From the NCBI GenBank assembly GCA_016297495.1, contig JAEDGN010000052.1:1-14005 (forward strand): DNA of 14,005 bases. Direction: 5' to 3'. The position numbers and the translations under genes are program-made. Position 1 is the stretch's first letter; each line of letters opens with the position of its first letter. This DNA is from Coprococcus sp. (GTDB lineage: Bacteria > Bacillota > Clostridia > Lachnospirales > Lachnospiraceae). The notes under the pieces were generated by a model. It ran no database searches, was not told the origin of the DNA, and saw only the letters and a program-made list of their open reading frames with translations. Below, piece after piece: positions 1 through 6,505 of this stretch.

Positions 1-180
1 TTGCTGAGAATTACAGGGGTTGCCTATATATGTGATTTTGCAGCGTGTATCTGCAAGGATGCCGGTTATCAGGCAATTGCGTCTCAGATTGAGCTGCTCG
101 GGAAGCTGTCTATTGTTGTTATGAGTCTGCCTGTACTGCAGACATTATTGACAACAATCAATGAATTTATCGGCGGATAA
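1..180 (+). CDS. spoIIIAD: Stage III sporulation protein AD, C-terminal fragment
   Basis: An open frame enters from the left edge of the window and ends at TAA 178-180, giving 59 residues. The fragment resembles the C-terminus of SpoIIIAD, with a CDFAACICKDAG segment, an IASQIELLGK segment and a hydrophobic final helix. SpoIIIAD is a small polytopic mother-cell membrane protein of the SpoIIIA-SpoIIQ channel complex. The assignment rests on this resemblance and on spoIIIAE, AF, AG and AH following in the canonical order. The 5' end, the start and the operon promoter are outside the window. It is cut by the window boundary, not visibly broken. Confidence 0.88.
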   Translation: MLRITGVAYICDFAACICKDAGYQAIASQIELLGKLSIVVMSLPVLQTLLTTINEFIGG

Positions 181-184
181 ATGT

Positions 185-1321
185 ATGAGAGTAAGGGAAA
201 AAACAGTCTGGATGATGCTGCTTTTGTGGCTGATCATAGCAGGCACAGGCACTGTATTTGGCGGAGAAATTCAGGATGTGCCGGGAGATCTGGATGATAT
301 AGAAAATGCCGTCTCTGAATTATTGTCTCCTGAAACCACGGTCTCTTTCAGAGATCTTCTGCTTCAGCTGGCAGATGGAGATATGGGAAAGGCAGCAGAG
401 CTTTTATGGATTTTGATAAAAGAGCAATTGTCCGGAGGACTCTATGAGAATCAGCAGCTTTTATTTAAAATTGCCGCTCTGGCAGTCATTGGTGCCATCT
501 TTACCAATTTTGCCATGGCTTTTTCAAAAGAGCAGGTGGCGGAAACTGGTTTTTATCTGACCTATACGCTGCTGATGACGCTGCTCATGTCATCATTTGT
601 CATGACGACATCTATTGTAACGGATGTGCTCAGGGCCCTGACCGGTTTTATGAAAGTACTTTTGCCTACTTTCTGTCTGACACTGACTTTAACCACCGGA
701 AACCTGCTGTCAGGAGCCTATTATGAATTAATGATGCTGGCTATTGCTCTGGCGGATTGGGTCATGGCGGCAATTCTGATGAAACTGATCCAGGTCTATA
801 TTCTCACATCTCTGGTCAATCACATTTCAAAAGAGGATTATCTGTCAAAGCTCAGCGAGCTGCTGGCTGTATTGATACAGTGGAGTATACGTACAGTGGT
901 GGGATTGGTTCTGGGTATCAACGTGATTCAGACCATGCTGCTGCCGGCCATTGACCGGGCAAAAAGTACAGCGGCCTATAAACTGATTTCTGCAGTTCCG
1001 GGTGTGGGCACAGCGATGAATACGGCAGCAGGCGCTGTCATTGGCTCAGGCGTTTTGATACGCAATGTATTGGGGATGGGGAGTCTGATCGTGATTCTGA
1101 TCATATGTGTCATGCCGGTTATCCGTGTATGCCTGGTTCTGCTGTCCTATCGGGTGGTACAGGCTATTATACAGCCTGTATCCGATAAACGTCTGCTGGA
1201 TGGCATCGAATCTATCACGCAGGGCGTTGGTATGCTTTTGCAGGTACTTTTTGGCTGCGTGCTCATGTTTATTCTTTCGCTGGCTGTTGTCTGCAATGCG
1301 GCTTCTGTTATCAATGTTTGA
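185..1321 (+). CDS. spoIIIAE: Stage III sporulation protein AE (polytopic membrane protein)
   Basis: This encodes SpoIIIAE, 378 residues from the start chosen here, the large integral membrane component of the SpoIIIA complex. In known systems that complex acts in the mother-cell membrane around the engulfed forespore and supports late sigma-G activity. Residues 1-26 look like a signal peptide (basic MRVREK, then a hydrophobic stretch ending near TVFGG). A loop of about 60 residues follows, then several long hydrophobic segments through to the C-terminus. I chose ATG 185 because GGCGG (172-176) lies just upstream and the protein then begins with the signal peptide. An in-frame ATG at 161 would add 8 residues and overlap spoIIIAD by 20 bases, but has no ribosome binding site. 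The length is close to the roughly 400 residues typical of the family. Confidence 0.93.
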   Translation: MRVREKTVWMMLLLWLIIAGTGTVFGGEIQDVPGDLDDIENAVSELLSPETTVSFRDLLLQLADGDMGKAAELLWILIKEQLSGGLYENQQLLFKIAALAVIGAIFTNFAMAFSKEQVAETGFYLTYTLLMTLLMSSFVMTTSIVTDVLRALTGFMKVLLPTFCLTLTLTTGNLLSGAYYELMMLAIALADWVMAAILMKLIQVYILTSLVNHISKEDYLSKLSELLAVLIQWSIRTVVGLVLGINVIQTMLLPAIDRAKSTAAYKLISAVPGVGTAMNTAAGAVIGSGVLIRNVLGMGSLIVILIICVMPVIRVCLVLLSYRVVQAIIQPVSDKRLLDGIESITQGVGMLLQVLFGCVLMFILSLAVVCNAASVINV

Positions 1322-1351
1322 TTTTGATGTGAATATAAAAAGGAGACTGTC

Positions 1352-1867
1352 ATGGAGCAATTGCTGCAGTGGGTGAAGAAGCTGGCTGTTTTTATGATTC
1401 TCTCCAGCTATATGGAGCATCTGCTTCCAGCAGGATACAGACGGTATTTTCACATGTGTACAGGTCTGATTTTAATCCTGATGATCGGAACACCTCTGTT
1501 TCGTTTTGTCAATGGCTCGATGGGCAGTGATTTTATCTATCTGGTGGAGGATCTTAAAACCGGAAGCAGTGTTTACCAGTTTGAAGGCGATTCGGCCGGC
1601 GTTTTTCAGGAATATTATCTGACACAGTATCGGGAGGCAGTAGAAAATCAGATACGGCAGCTGGCAAATACGTGTGGATTGTCAGTAAAAGATATTGATT
1701 TTGATATCAATGAGGACATGGAAAGTGATACATTTGGACGGCTGCTGCGGCTTTCGATAACGGTTCAGAACAAAGAGGATGCATCGGGTGCGGTGACGGA
1801 ATTGAGAAAGAACCTGACCAGTCAGCTGGGATTATCGGGAAGCGAAGTCCGGATAGAGATGGAATAG
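1352..1867 (+). CDS. spoIIIAF: Stage III sporulation protein AF
   Basis: A 171-residue protein with two hydrophobic segments near the N-terminus (about residues 8-25 and 34-53), followed by a soluble domain of about 110 residues. This is the SpoIIIAF architecture: two membrane helices and a ring-forming-type domain projecting from the mother-cell membrane. It begins WVKKLAVFMILSSYMEHLLP, a region characteristic of the family. The start is fixed by AAAAGGAGA (about 1337-1345) ending six bases before ATG 1352. It is somewhat shorter than the B. subtilis protein (about 206 residues), mostly in the soluble part. It lies 30 bases after spoIIIAE and 9 bases before spoIIIAG, so it is co-transcribed and very likely translated from the same sporulation mRNA. 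Confidence 0.92.
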   Translation: MEQLLQWVKKLAVFMILSSYMEHLLPAGYRRYFHMCTGLILILMIGTPLFRFVNGSMGSDFIYLVEDLKTGSSVYQFEGDSAGVFQEYYLTQYREAVENQIRQLANTCGLSVKDIDFDINEDMESDTFGRLLRLSITVQNKEDASGAVTELRKNLTSQLGLSGSEVRIEME

Positions 1868-1876
1868 AGGGACGAT

Positions 1877-2473
1877 ATGAAACAGATCAGTTCTTTGTGG
1901 CATTCATTCAGAAAAAGTGGAGACGGGGAAAAGAATGTCAGGGACAGACTTTTACTGGTTGTACTGGCAGGACTTCTTCTGCTGGTCATCATATGGCCTG
2001 TTTCTGATGACAGCAGTGAAGGAAAGGTTCCGGAAAAAAGCGATACTTCTTCTAATCAGACAGATGTGTCAGGGAATTATACATCGGTCATGGAGCAGCG
2101 GCTGAAAGCCATCCTTGAAAATGTGGATGGCGCCGGGGAAGTGCAGGTGATGATAACGGTTAAGGGTACGGCGGAGCAGGTGATAGAAAAGGATGAATCT
2201 TATTCGGAGAGCCGGAACACTCAGAATGAAAATGAAAATAATTCAACGGTATCGGACAGTATCAGCCGTTCGGAGTCTACGGTGTATCATAACGGTTCAT
2301 CCGGCGGCAGTCCCTATGTGGTCAAAGAAATGCTGCCCGAGGTAGAAGGTATTCTGGTGGTAGCAGAAGGTGCAGGTGATGAAACGGTTGTCAATGAAAT
2401 TACCTACGCTGTGCAGGTATTATTTGATGTGCCGGTACATAAAATAAAAGTAGCAAAAATGAGCAGTAGGTAG
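1877..2473 (+). CDS. spoIIIAG: Stage III sporulation protein AG (ring-forming channel component)
   Basis: SpoIIIAG, 198 residues. It has a basic cytosolic N-terminus, one transmembrane helix (about residues 24-41), a polar linker, then a ring-building-motif domain. In the family this domain assembles into a large ring in the space between mother cell and forespore. Seen in the sequence are the conserved-looking segments VMEQRLKAILENVDGAGEVQ (71-90) and PEVEGILVVAEGAG (154-167). A Ser/Asn/Glu-rich stretch at 104-146 sits between them and probably corresponds to the beta-triangle insertion of this family. The start ATG 1877 follows GAGGGA. Its TAG stop lies next to the strong ribosome binding site of spoIIIAH, so translation of the two is probably coupled. 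Confidence 0.93.
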   Translation: MKQISSLWHSFRKSGDGEKNVRDRLLLVVLAGLLLLVIIWPVSDDSSEGKVPEKSDTSSNQTDVSGNYTSVMEQRLKAILENVDGAGEVQVMITVKGTAEQVIEKDESYSESRNTQNENENNSTVSDSISRSESTVYHNGSSGGSPYVVKEMLPEVEGILVVAEGAGDETVVNEITYAVQVLFDVPVHKIKVAKMSSR

Positions 2474-2483
2474 GAGGGAGCTT

Positions 2484-3167
2484 TTGAAACGGCTTTTCAG
2501 GAAAAATCAGATTATTATCACCTCGCTGGCTATAATGATTGTTATTGCCGGTTATCTGAATTTCACGGCAGATCAGACGACACCCGTTCATCAGGCGGCA
2601 GACGGTGACACGGCGGAGGCCGTATCAGCAGAAAGCGTTGTATACGGAGATATTTCTGAGGAAGATCTGCAGTCAGAACAGGAACTGGCAGATATTACTT
2701 CATTTCCTGATGAGGATCTGGCGTCAGTGTCCGGTGAAGCAGACAGTCTGGATCAGGCTGACACACCGGATGGAGAAAATGTGGGGGAAGCTGTGTTGAC
2801 CAGTTCTTCTTCGGCAAGTGCATTCAGTGCTTCGGCTAAATTGAACAGAGAACAGGTACGATCTAAAAACGAAGCTTCACTGCTGGAGATTATCAATAAT
2901 ACAGAAATATCTGAAGATATGAAGGCAGAAGCCATTGCCAGTCTGAATGCTTTAACAGATAAAGCGGAAAAGGAACTGGCCGCGGAGATTCTTCTGGAGG
3001 CAAAAGGTTTTCCAAATTCTGTTGTCAGTATTTCTGATGAAGCAGTTGATGTTATCATCGGTGCTGAAGAAATTAATGATACTCAGCGGGCGCAGATTGA
3101 GGATATCGTGATAAGAAAGACAGAGGCCGATGTGTCGGATATTGTTATTACAACGCTGAATGAATAA
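2484..3167 (+). CDS. spoIIIAH: Stage III sporulation protein AH (SpoIIQ-interacting)
   Basis: SpoIIIAH, 227 residues, read from a TTG start at 2484 after a near-perfect TAGGAGGGA (2471-2479). A basic MKRLFRKNQ end is followed by one transmembrane helix (about 9-27). A long acidic, Ser/Ala-rich linker spans about 30-118. The C-terminal domain (about 119-227) has the YscJ/FliF-like ring-building character of SpoIIIAH, with helices around EQVRSKNEASLLEIINNTEI and a strand-rich segment around NSVVSISDEAVDVIIGAEEI. In B. subtilis this domain binds forespore SpoIIQ across the septal space. No SpoIIQ-like gene is in the window, as is usual. This is the last gene of the spoIIIA operon; no convincing terminator hairpin separates it from the next promoter. 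Confidence 0.93.
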   Translation: MKRLFRKNQIIITSLAIMIVIAGYLNFTADQTTPVHQAADGDTAEAVSAESVVYGDISEEDLQSEQELADITSFPDEDLASVSGEADSLDQADTPDGENVGEAVLTSSSSASAFSASAKLNREQVRSKNEASLLEIINNTEISEDMKAEAIASLNALTDKAEKELAAEILLEAKGFPNSVVSISDEAVDVIIGAEEINDTQRAQIEDIVIRKTEADVSDIVITTLNE

Positions 3168-3182
3168 AACCAAATATTTACT

Positions 3183-3210
3183 TTGCAAATAGAGTTTATT
3201 TTGCTATAAT
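3183..3210 (+). promoter_or_regulatory. Sigma-A-like promoter for the asp23-nusB operon
   Basis: A -35 element TTGCAA at 3183-3188 and a perfect -10 TATAAT at 3205-3210 are separated by 16 bases in an AT-rich 79-base gap. Transcription would start around 3217, about 30 bases before the asp23 ATG. The match is seen directly; function is inferred. It is well placed to uncouple the vegetative nusB-recN genes from the sporulation operon upstream. Confidence 0.75.
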
Positions 3211-3246
3211 AACCATAAACCGGATGAATATGGAGGTATACACAGA

Positions 3247-3633
3247 ATGGCAAACGAACGTGAGAATAATACAAATTATACGATATATGAGAATGGTTCA
3301 CTGGGAGAGGTGCAGATTGCTGATGAGGTCGTTGCAATCATTGCAGGTATTGCAGCCACCGAAGTGGAAGGTGTTGCTGCTATGGCCGGCAATATCCAGA
3401 AGGAATTTGTCAGCAAGCTTGGTATGAAGATTCTGTCTAAAGGTGTGCGTATCTCAGTTGAAGAGGGGAATGTAAGTGTTGATTTATCCATTATTCTTGA
3501 CTATGGTTACAGTATTCCTGAAGTGACCAGGGATGTACAGGAGAAAGTTAAGAATGCGATTGAGACGATGACCGGACTGTCGGTCGCAGATGTGAATATT
3601 CGTGTAGCTGATGTAAAGATAGACAATGAATAA
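3247..3633 (+). CDS. Asp23/Gls24 family envelope stress response protein (YqhY-like)
   Basis: A 128-residue protein of the Asp23/Gls24 (DUF322) family. The typical pattern is visible: GSLGEVQIADEVVAIIAGIA (17-36) and EVEGVAAMAGN (39-49), then a GVRISVEEGNVSVDLSIILD strand pair, and a C-terminal PEVTRDVQEKVKNAIETMTG helix with VADVNIRVADVKI. No membrane segment or signal peptide is visible, so it is probably cytosolic. Family members associate with the cell envelope or stress response. The paralogue beside nusB in Bacillus (YqhY) has been linked to acetyl-CoA carboxylase control, but no acc genes are seen here. TGGAGGT (3231-3237) precedes ATG 3247. It is the first gene after the sigma-A-like promoter. 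The biochemical role is not established by the sequence. Confidence 0.88.
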   Translation: MANERENNTNYTIYENGSLGEVQIADEVVAIIAGIAATEVEGVAAMAGNIQKEFVSKLGMKILSKGVRISVEEGNVSVDLSIILDYGYSIPEVTRDVQEKVKNAIETMTGLSVADVNIRVADVKIDNE

Positions 3634-3725
3634 TCAGAATCGGGAGAGGGCAGATCCGCAGGCAGATAAGATAATGCCGGTGTGATATGTCCTCTGCATT
3701 TGTTCCGTATATATTGGAGGATAGA

Positions 3726-4121
3726 ATGGGAAGACGTGAATTAAGAGAACATATTTTCAGACTGTTATTCCGTAGGGAATTTCATTCTGAAGATGAGATG
3801 AAAGAACAGGAGGATTTATATCTGGAATATCTGGCAGAGCCAGAACCTTCGGAGACTGCTTATATCCGGGAGAAGACAGAGAAAATCCTGGCTCTCATAC
3901 CGGAGCTGGATGGTATGATCAATGAACATTCCGTAGGATGGCAGACGGATCGTATGGGTACAGTGGACCTGACGATTATCCGACTGGCCTGCTATGAGAT
4001 GAAGTATGATGATGATATACCGGTCAGTGTAGCAATTAATGAAGCTGTAGAATTGGCCAAGCGCTATGGCAGTGAGAATTCACCGTCCTTTATCAACGGT
4101 GTTCTGGCAAAATTAATCTGA
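3726..4121 (+). CDS. nusB: Transcription antitermination factor NusB
   Basis: NusB, 131 residues. It is an all-helical RNA-binding protein that pairs with NusE (ribosomal protein S10) at boxA for rRNA antitermination. The start is ATG 3726 with TTGGAGG ending at 3720. An upstream in-frame ATG at 3687 would add 13 residues (MSSAFVPYILEDR) that are unlike the family N-terminus and overlap the ribosome binding site, so it was rejected. Family features seen are the basic RRELREHIFRLLFR N-terminal helix (3-16), the core VDLTIIRLACYEM (80-92), and the closing INEAVELAKRYGSE (104-117) and FINGVLAKL (122-130). The 92-base gap from the asp23 gene shows no promoter or terminator that I can defend. Confidence 0.95.
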   Translation: MGRRELREHIFRLLFRREFHSEDEMKEQEDLYLEYLAEPEPSETAYIREKTEKILALIPELDGMINEHSVGWQTDRMGTVDLTIIRLACYEMKYDDDIPVSVAINEAVELAKRYGSENSPSFINGVLAKLI

Positions 4122-4125
4122 TTTT

Positions 4126-5334
4126 ATGAAACAGATATATTCCGTATCAAGTGTGAATCAGTATATCAAGAGTCTGTTCATGGATGATTTCGCACTGAAT
4201 CATATTTATGTCCGGGGTGAGGTATCCAACTGCAAGTACCATACATCGGGACATATTTATTTTACATTGAAGGATAAAGGCGGTGCCATGGCCTGCGTCA
4301 TGTTTGCGGGTTACAGAAAAGGATTGAATTTTCGAATGACCGAGGGCATGTCGGTTGTAGTCTTTGGCAGCGTCGGTGTCTATGAGAGAGATGGCCGGTA
4401 TCAGCTTTACGCACGGGAGATCATGCGTGAAGGTGTCGGTCAGTTATATGAAGCCTATGAAGTATTGAAAAAGAAGCTGCTGGCGGAAGGTCTTTTTGAT
4501 GAAGATCATAAGCAGCTTATTCCGCGTTATCCCAAAAAGCTGGGAGTTGTCACGGCGAGAACGGGGGCAGCCGTTCAGGATATTATGAATGTGTCTCTCA
4601 GAAGGAATCCGTGGCTTCAGATTATTTTCTGCCCGGCCCGGGTTCAGGGCGAAGGGGCGGCGGCATCTATTGTGAATGCTGTCCATGCGCTGGAAGATTA
4701 CGGTGTGGATGTGATGATCGTCGGGCGCGGCGGCGGCTCCATTGAAGACCTGTGGGCTTTTAATGAAGAGATTGTAGCCAGAGCTGTTTATGACTGTAAG
4801 ATACCGATTATTTCCGCTGTTGGACACGAGACGGATACGACAATCATTGATTATGTATCGGATCTTCGGGCACCGACACCATCGGCTGCAGCGGAGCTGG
4901 CGGTACCGGATATGCGTGTTGTGATGGGGCAGATGGATTCTTATGCGGAGGCGCTGGATTATGCCATGCAGGCCTGTATTGACAGACGCCGCAGACAGCT
5001 TGAGGGATATGAGCGGGTTTTCAGACATCTGAGTCCTGAATCCAGGATTAAAGAGAAGCGGCAGCAGCTGATGACGGCAGAGGAACGGATGCGGATCATG
5101 ATGGACCGGAAACTGGATCAGGCAAAAGGACATCTGGCTGTCTGTGTTCAGAAGCTGAACGGATTATCACCGCTGAGACAGCTGGAACGTGGTTATGCCT
5201 ACGTGACAGATGATCAGGGACATGGTGTGACAGGAATTCAACAGGTGTCAGTCGGGAGAAAACTGACGGTGGCTGTAACTGACGGAGAGATAGAGGCTGA
5301 TGTGACTGAAATCAGAGCCGTGAGGAGAGAATAG
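4126..5334 (+). CDS. xseA: Exodeoxyribonuclease VII large subunit
   Basis: XseA, 402 residues, the catalytic subunit of exonuclease VII, which degrades single-stranded DNA to oligonucleotides together with XseB. The N-terminal OB-fold (about 1-100) binds single-stranded DNA, with HIYFTLKDKGGAMACVMF inside it. The catalytic domain shows YPKKLGVVTARTGAAVQD, GRGGGSIEDLWAFNEE (200-215), GHETD (233-237) and APTPSAAAE (249-257). A helical, probably coiled-coil part follows, and the C-terminus has the expected LERGYAYV segment. It is somewhat shorter than the roughly 450 residues of the Bacillus and Escherichia proteins, mainly in the helical part. ATG 4126 is four bases after the nusB stop and lacks a good Shine-Dalgarno sequence, so translation is probably coupled to nusB. 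Confidence 0.96.
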   Translation: MKQIYSVSSVNQYIKSLFMDDFALNHIYVRGEVSNCKYHTSGHIYFTLKDKGGAMACVMFAGYRKGLNFRMTEGMSVVVFGSVGVYERDGRYQLYAREIMREGVGQLYEAYEVLKKKLLAEGLFDEDHKQLIPRYPKKLGVVTARTGAAVQDIMNVSLRRNPWLQIIFCPARVQGEGAAASIVNAVHALEDYGVDVMIVGRGGGSIEDLWAFNEEIVARAVYDCKIPIISAVGHETDTTIIDYVSDLRAPTPSAAAELAVPDMRVVMGQMDSYAEALDYAMQACIDRRRRQLEGYERVFRHLSPESRIKEKRQQLMTAEERMRIMMDRKLDQAKGHLAVCVQKLNGLSPLRQLERGYAYVTDDQGHGVTGIQQVSVGRKLTVAVTDGEIEADVTEIRAVRRE

Positions 5335-5335
5335 A

Positions 5336-5536
5336 ATGGCAAAGACAAAATCACTGGAGACAGCTTTTGAAGAGCTGGATGCGCTGGTTGCAAAAATGGA
5401 AGATAAGGATATTCCTCTGGAGGAAGCCTTCAAACTGTATCAAGAAGGGCTGAAGCTTCTGAAATACTGTAACGGCGCTATTGACAAGGTAGAAAAGAAA
5501 ATTATTGAGATTCATGGAGATGAGGAAGCCGAATAG
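5336..5536 (+). CDS. xseB: Exodeoxyribonuclease VII small subunit
   Basis: XseB, 66 residues, the small helical subunit that joins XseA to form exonuclease VII. It shows the family hallmarks SLETAFEELDALVAKMED and DIPLEEAFKLYQEGLKLLKY, then a charged tail rich in Lys and Glu. GAGGAGAGA at 5322-5330 is the ribosome binding site, and ATG 5336 lies one base after the xseA stop, so the two subunits are tightly coupled. Length is normal for this very small family (about 60-85 residues). Confidence 0.95.
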   Translation: MAKTKSLETAFEELDALVAKMEDKDIPLEEAFKLYQEGLKLLKYCNGAIDKVEKKIIEIHGDEEAE

Positions 5537-5565
5537 GCGGCAGGGATGCCTTTGGAGGTAGAAGA

Positions 5566-6477
5566 ATGCAATTTGAACAAGAGTTGAAACAGAAAACCGC
5601 AGAGGTTGAAGTCTTGCTGGACAGAGCACTGCCGGCAGAAGAGGGATTTCAGAAGACGATTTTCTCTGCCATGCGTTACAGTCTCATGGCAGGCGGTAAA
5701 AGGCTGCGTCCGCTTCTGATCCGGGAGACATATCGCTTTTTTGGAGGAGAGGATATGTCTGTAGTGGAGCCTTTTATGGCAGCTATTGAGATGATTCATA
5801 CATATTCACTGATTCACGATGATCTGCCGGCTCTGGATAATGATGATTACCGCAGAGGCCGCCTGACTTCCCATAAAGTATTCGGAGAAGCCATGGGTAT
5901 TCTGGCCGGGGATGCGCTGCTCAATTATGCATTTGAGACAGCTGCCCAAGCCATAGATGCTGCGGCGGATGAAGCGGTTCTCCATCGTGTTGTAAAGGCG
6001 CTTCAGACTCTCAGCCGTAAGCCGGGTATTTATGGCATGATCGGCGGACAGGTGGTGGATGTGGAGCTGACAGGCAAAGAGATACCGGAGGATACACTGC
6101 GTTTTATTTTTGAATTAAAGACAGGTGCATTGATTGAGGCATCCATGATGATCGGCGCGCAGCTGGCCGGCGCAGATGACAGCCAGGTAGCCCTGATAGA
6201 AAAAGCGGCCCATCATATCGGTATGGCTTTTCAGATTCAGGATGATATACTGGATGTCACCAGCAGCATGGAGGTTTTGGGCAAACCGGTACACAGTGAT
6301 GAGAAAAATGAGAAAACGACATGGGTCACATTGTATGGTATGGAACAGGCCCGTGCCGATGTAGATATGTATTCCAGAGAGGCCATGGACATTCTGGTCG
6401 GGATGGAAGGTGTCAAAGCTCCGAAAGAAACATTTTTATATGCATTTATAGAATGGTTAATACACAGGCAATACTAA
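5566..6477 (+). CDS. ispA: Geranyl/farnesyl diphosphate synthase (polyprenyl synthetase family)
   Basis: A 303-residue trans-prenyltransferase that condenses isopentenyl diphosphate with allylic diphosphates, most likely to farnesyl diphosphate for undecaprenyl and other isoprenoids. Seen directly are GGKRLRP (43-49), the first Asp-rich motif DDLPALD (85-91) followed by YRRG, KTG (185-187), and the second Asp-rich motif DDILD (226-230) with the preceding QIQ. The two-residue insertion in the first Asp-rich motif (DDxxxxD) is typical of bacterial short-chain enzymes. GGAGGT (5554-5559) lies six bases before ATG 5566. It is 28 bases ahead of dxs, which supplies its precursors. Chain length (C10, C15 or C20) cannot be settled by reading, though farnesyl is the usual product in this context. 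Confidence 0.94.
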   Translation: MQFEQELKQKTAEVEVLLDRALPAEEGFQKTIFSAMRYSLMAGGKRLRPLLIRETYRFFGGEDMSVVEPFMAAIEMIHTYSLIHDDLPALDNDDYRRGRLTSHKVFGEAMGILAGDALLNYAFETAAQAIDAAADEAVLHRVVKALQTLSRKPGIYGMIGGQVVDVELTGKEIPEDTLRFIFELKTGALIEASMMIGAQLAGADDSQVALIEKAAHHIGMAFQIQDDILDVTSSMEVLGKPVHSDEKNEKTTWVTLYGMEQARADVDMYSREAMDILVGMEGVKAPKETFLYAFIEWLIHRQY

Positions 6478-6505
6478 GCAGCAGAAGATGATAGAGGTGT
6501 AAAGA

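Noticed and set aside
1046..1453. Long minus-strand open frames opposite spoIIIAE, and similar ones opposite xseA, tlyA, recN and spoIVB
   Set aside because: They lie wholly across well-supported plus-strand genes, have no ribosome binding sites or domain features, and their composition is that of reversed coding sequence.
2219..2243. Short AATGAA-type repeat in spoIIIAG
   Set aside because: It encodes an Asn/Glu-rich stretch in the polar insertion of the protein; only about three imperfect units, so not a meaningful tandem repeat.
3626..3685. A 19-codon open frame starting ATG 3626, overlapping the end of the asp23-family gene and ending before nusB
   Set aside because: It has no ribosome binding site and no recognisable protein features; an open frame of this length is expected by chance.
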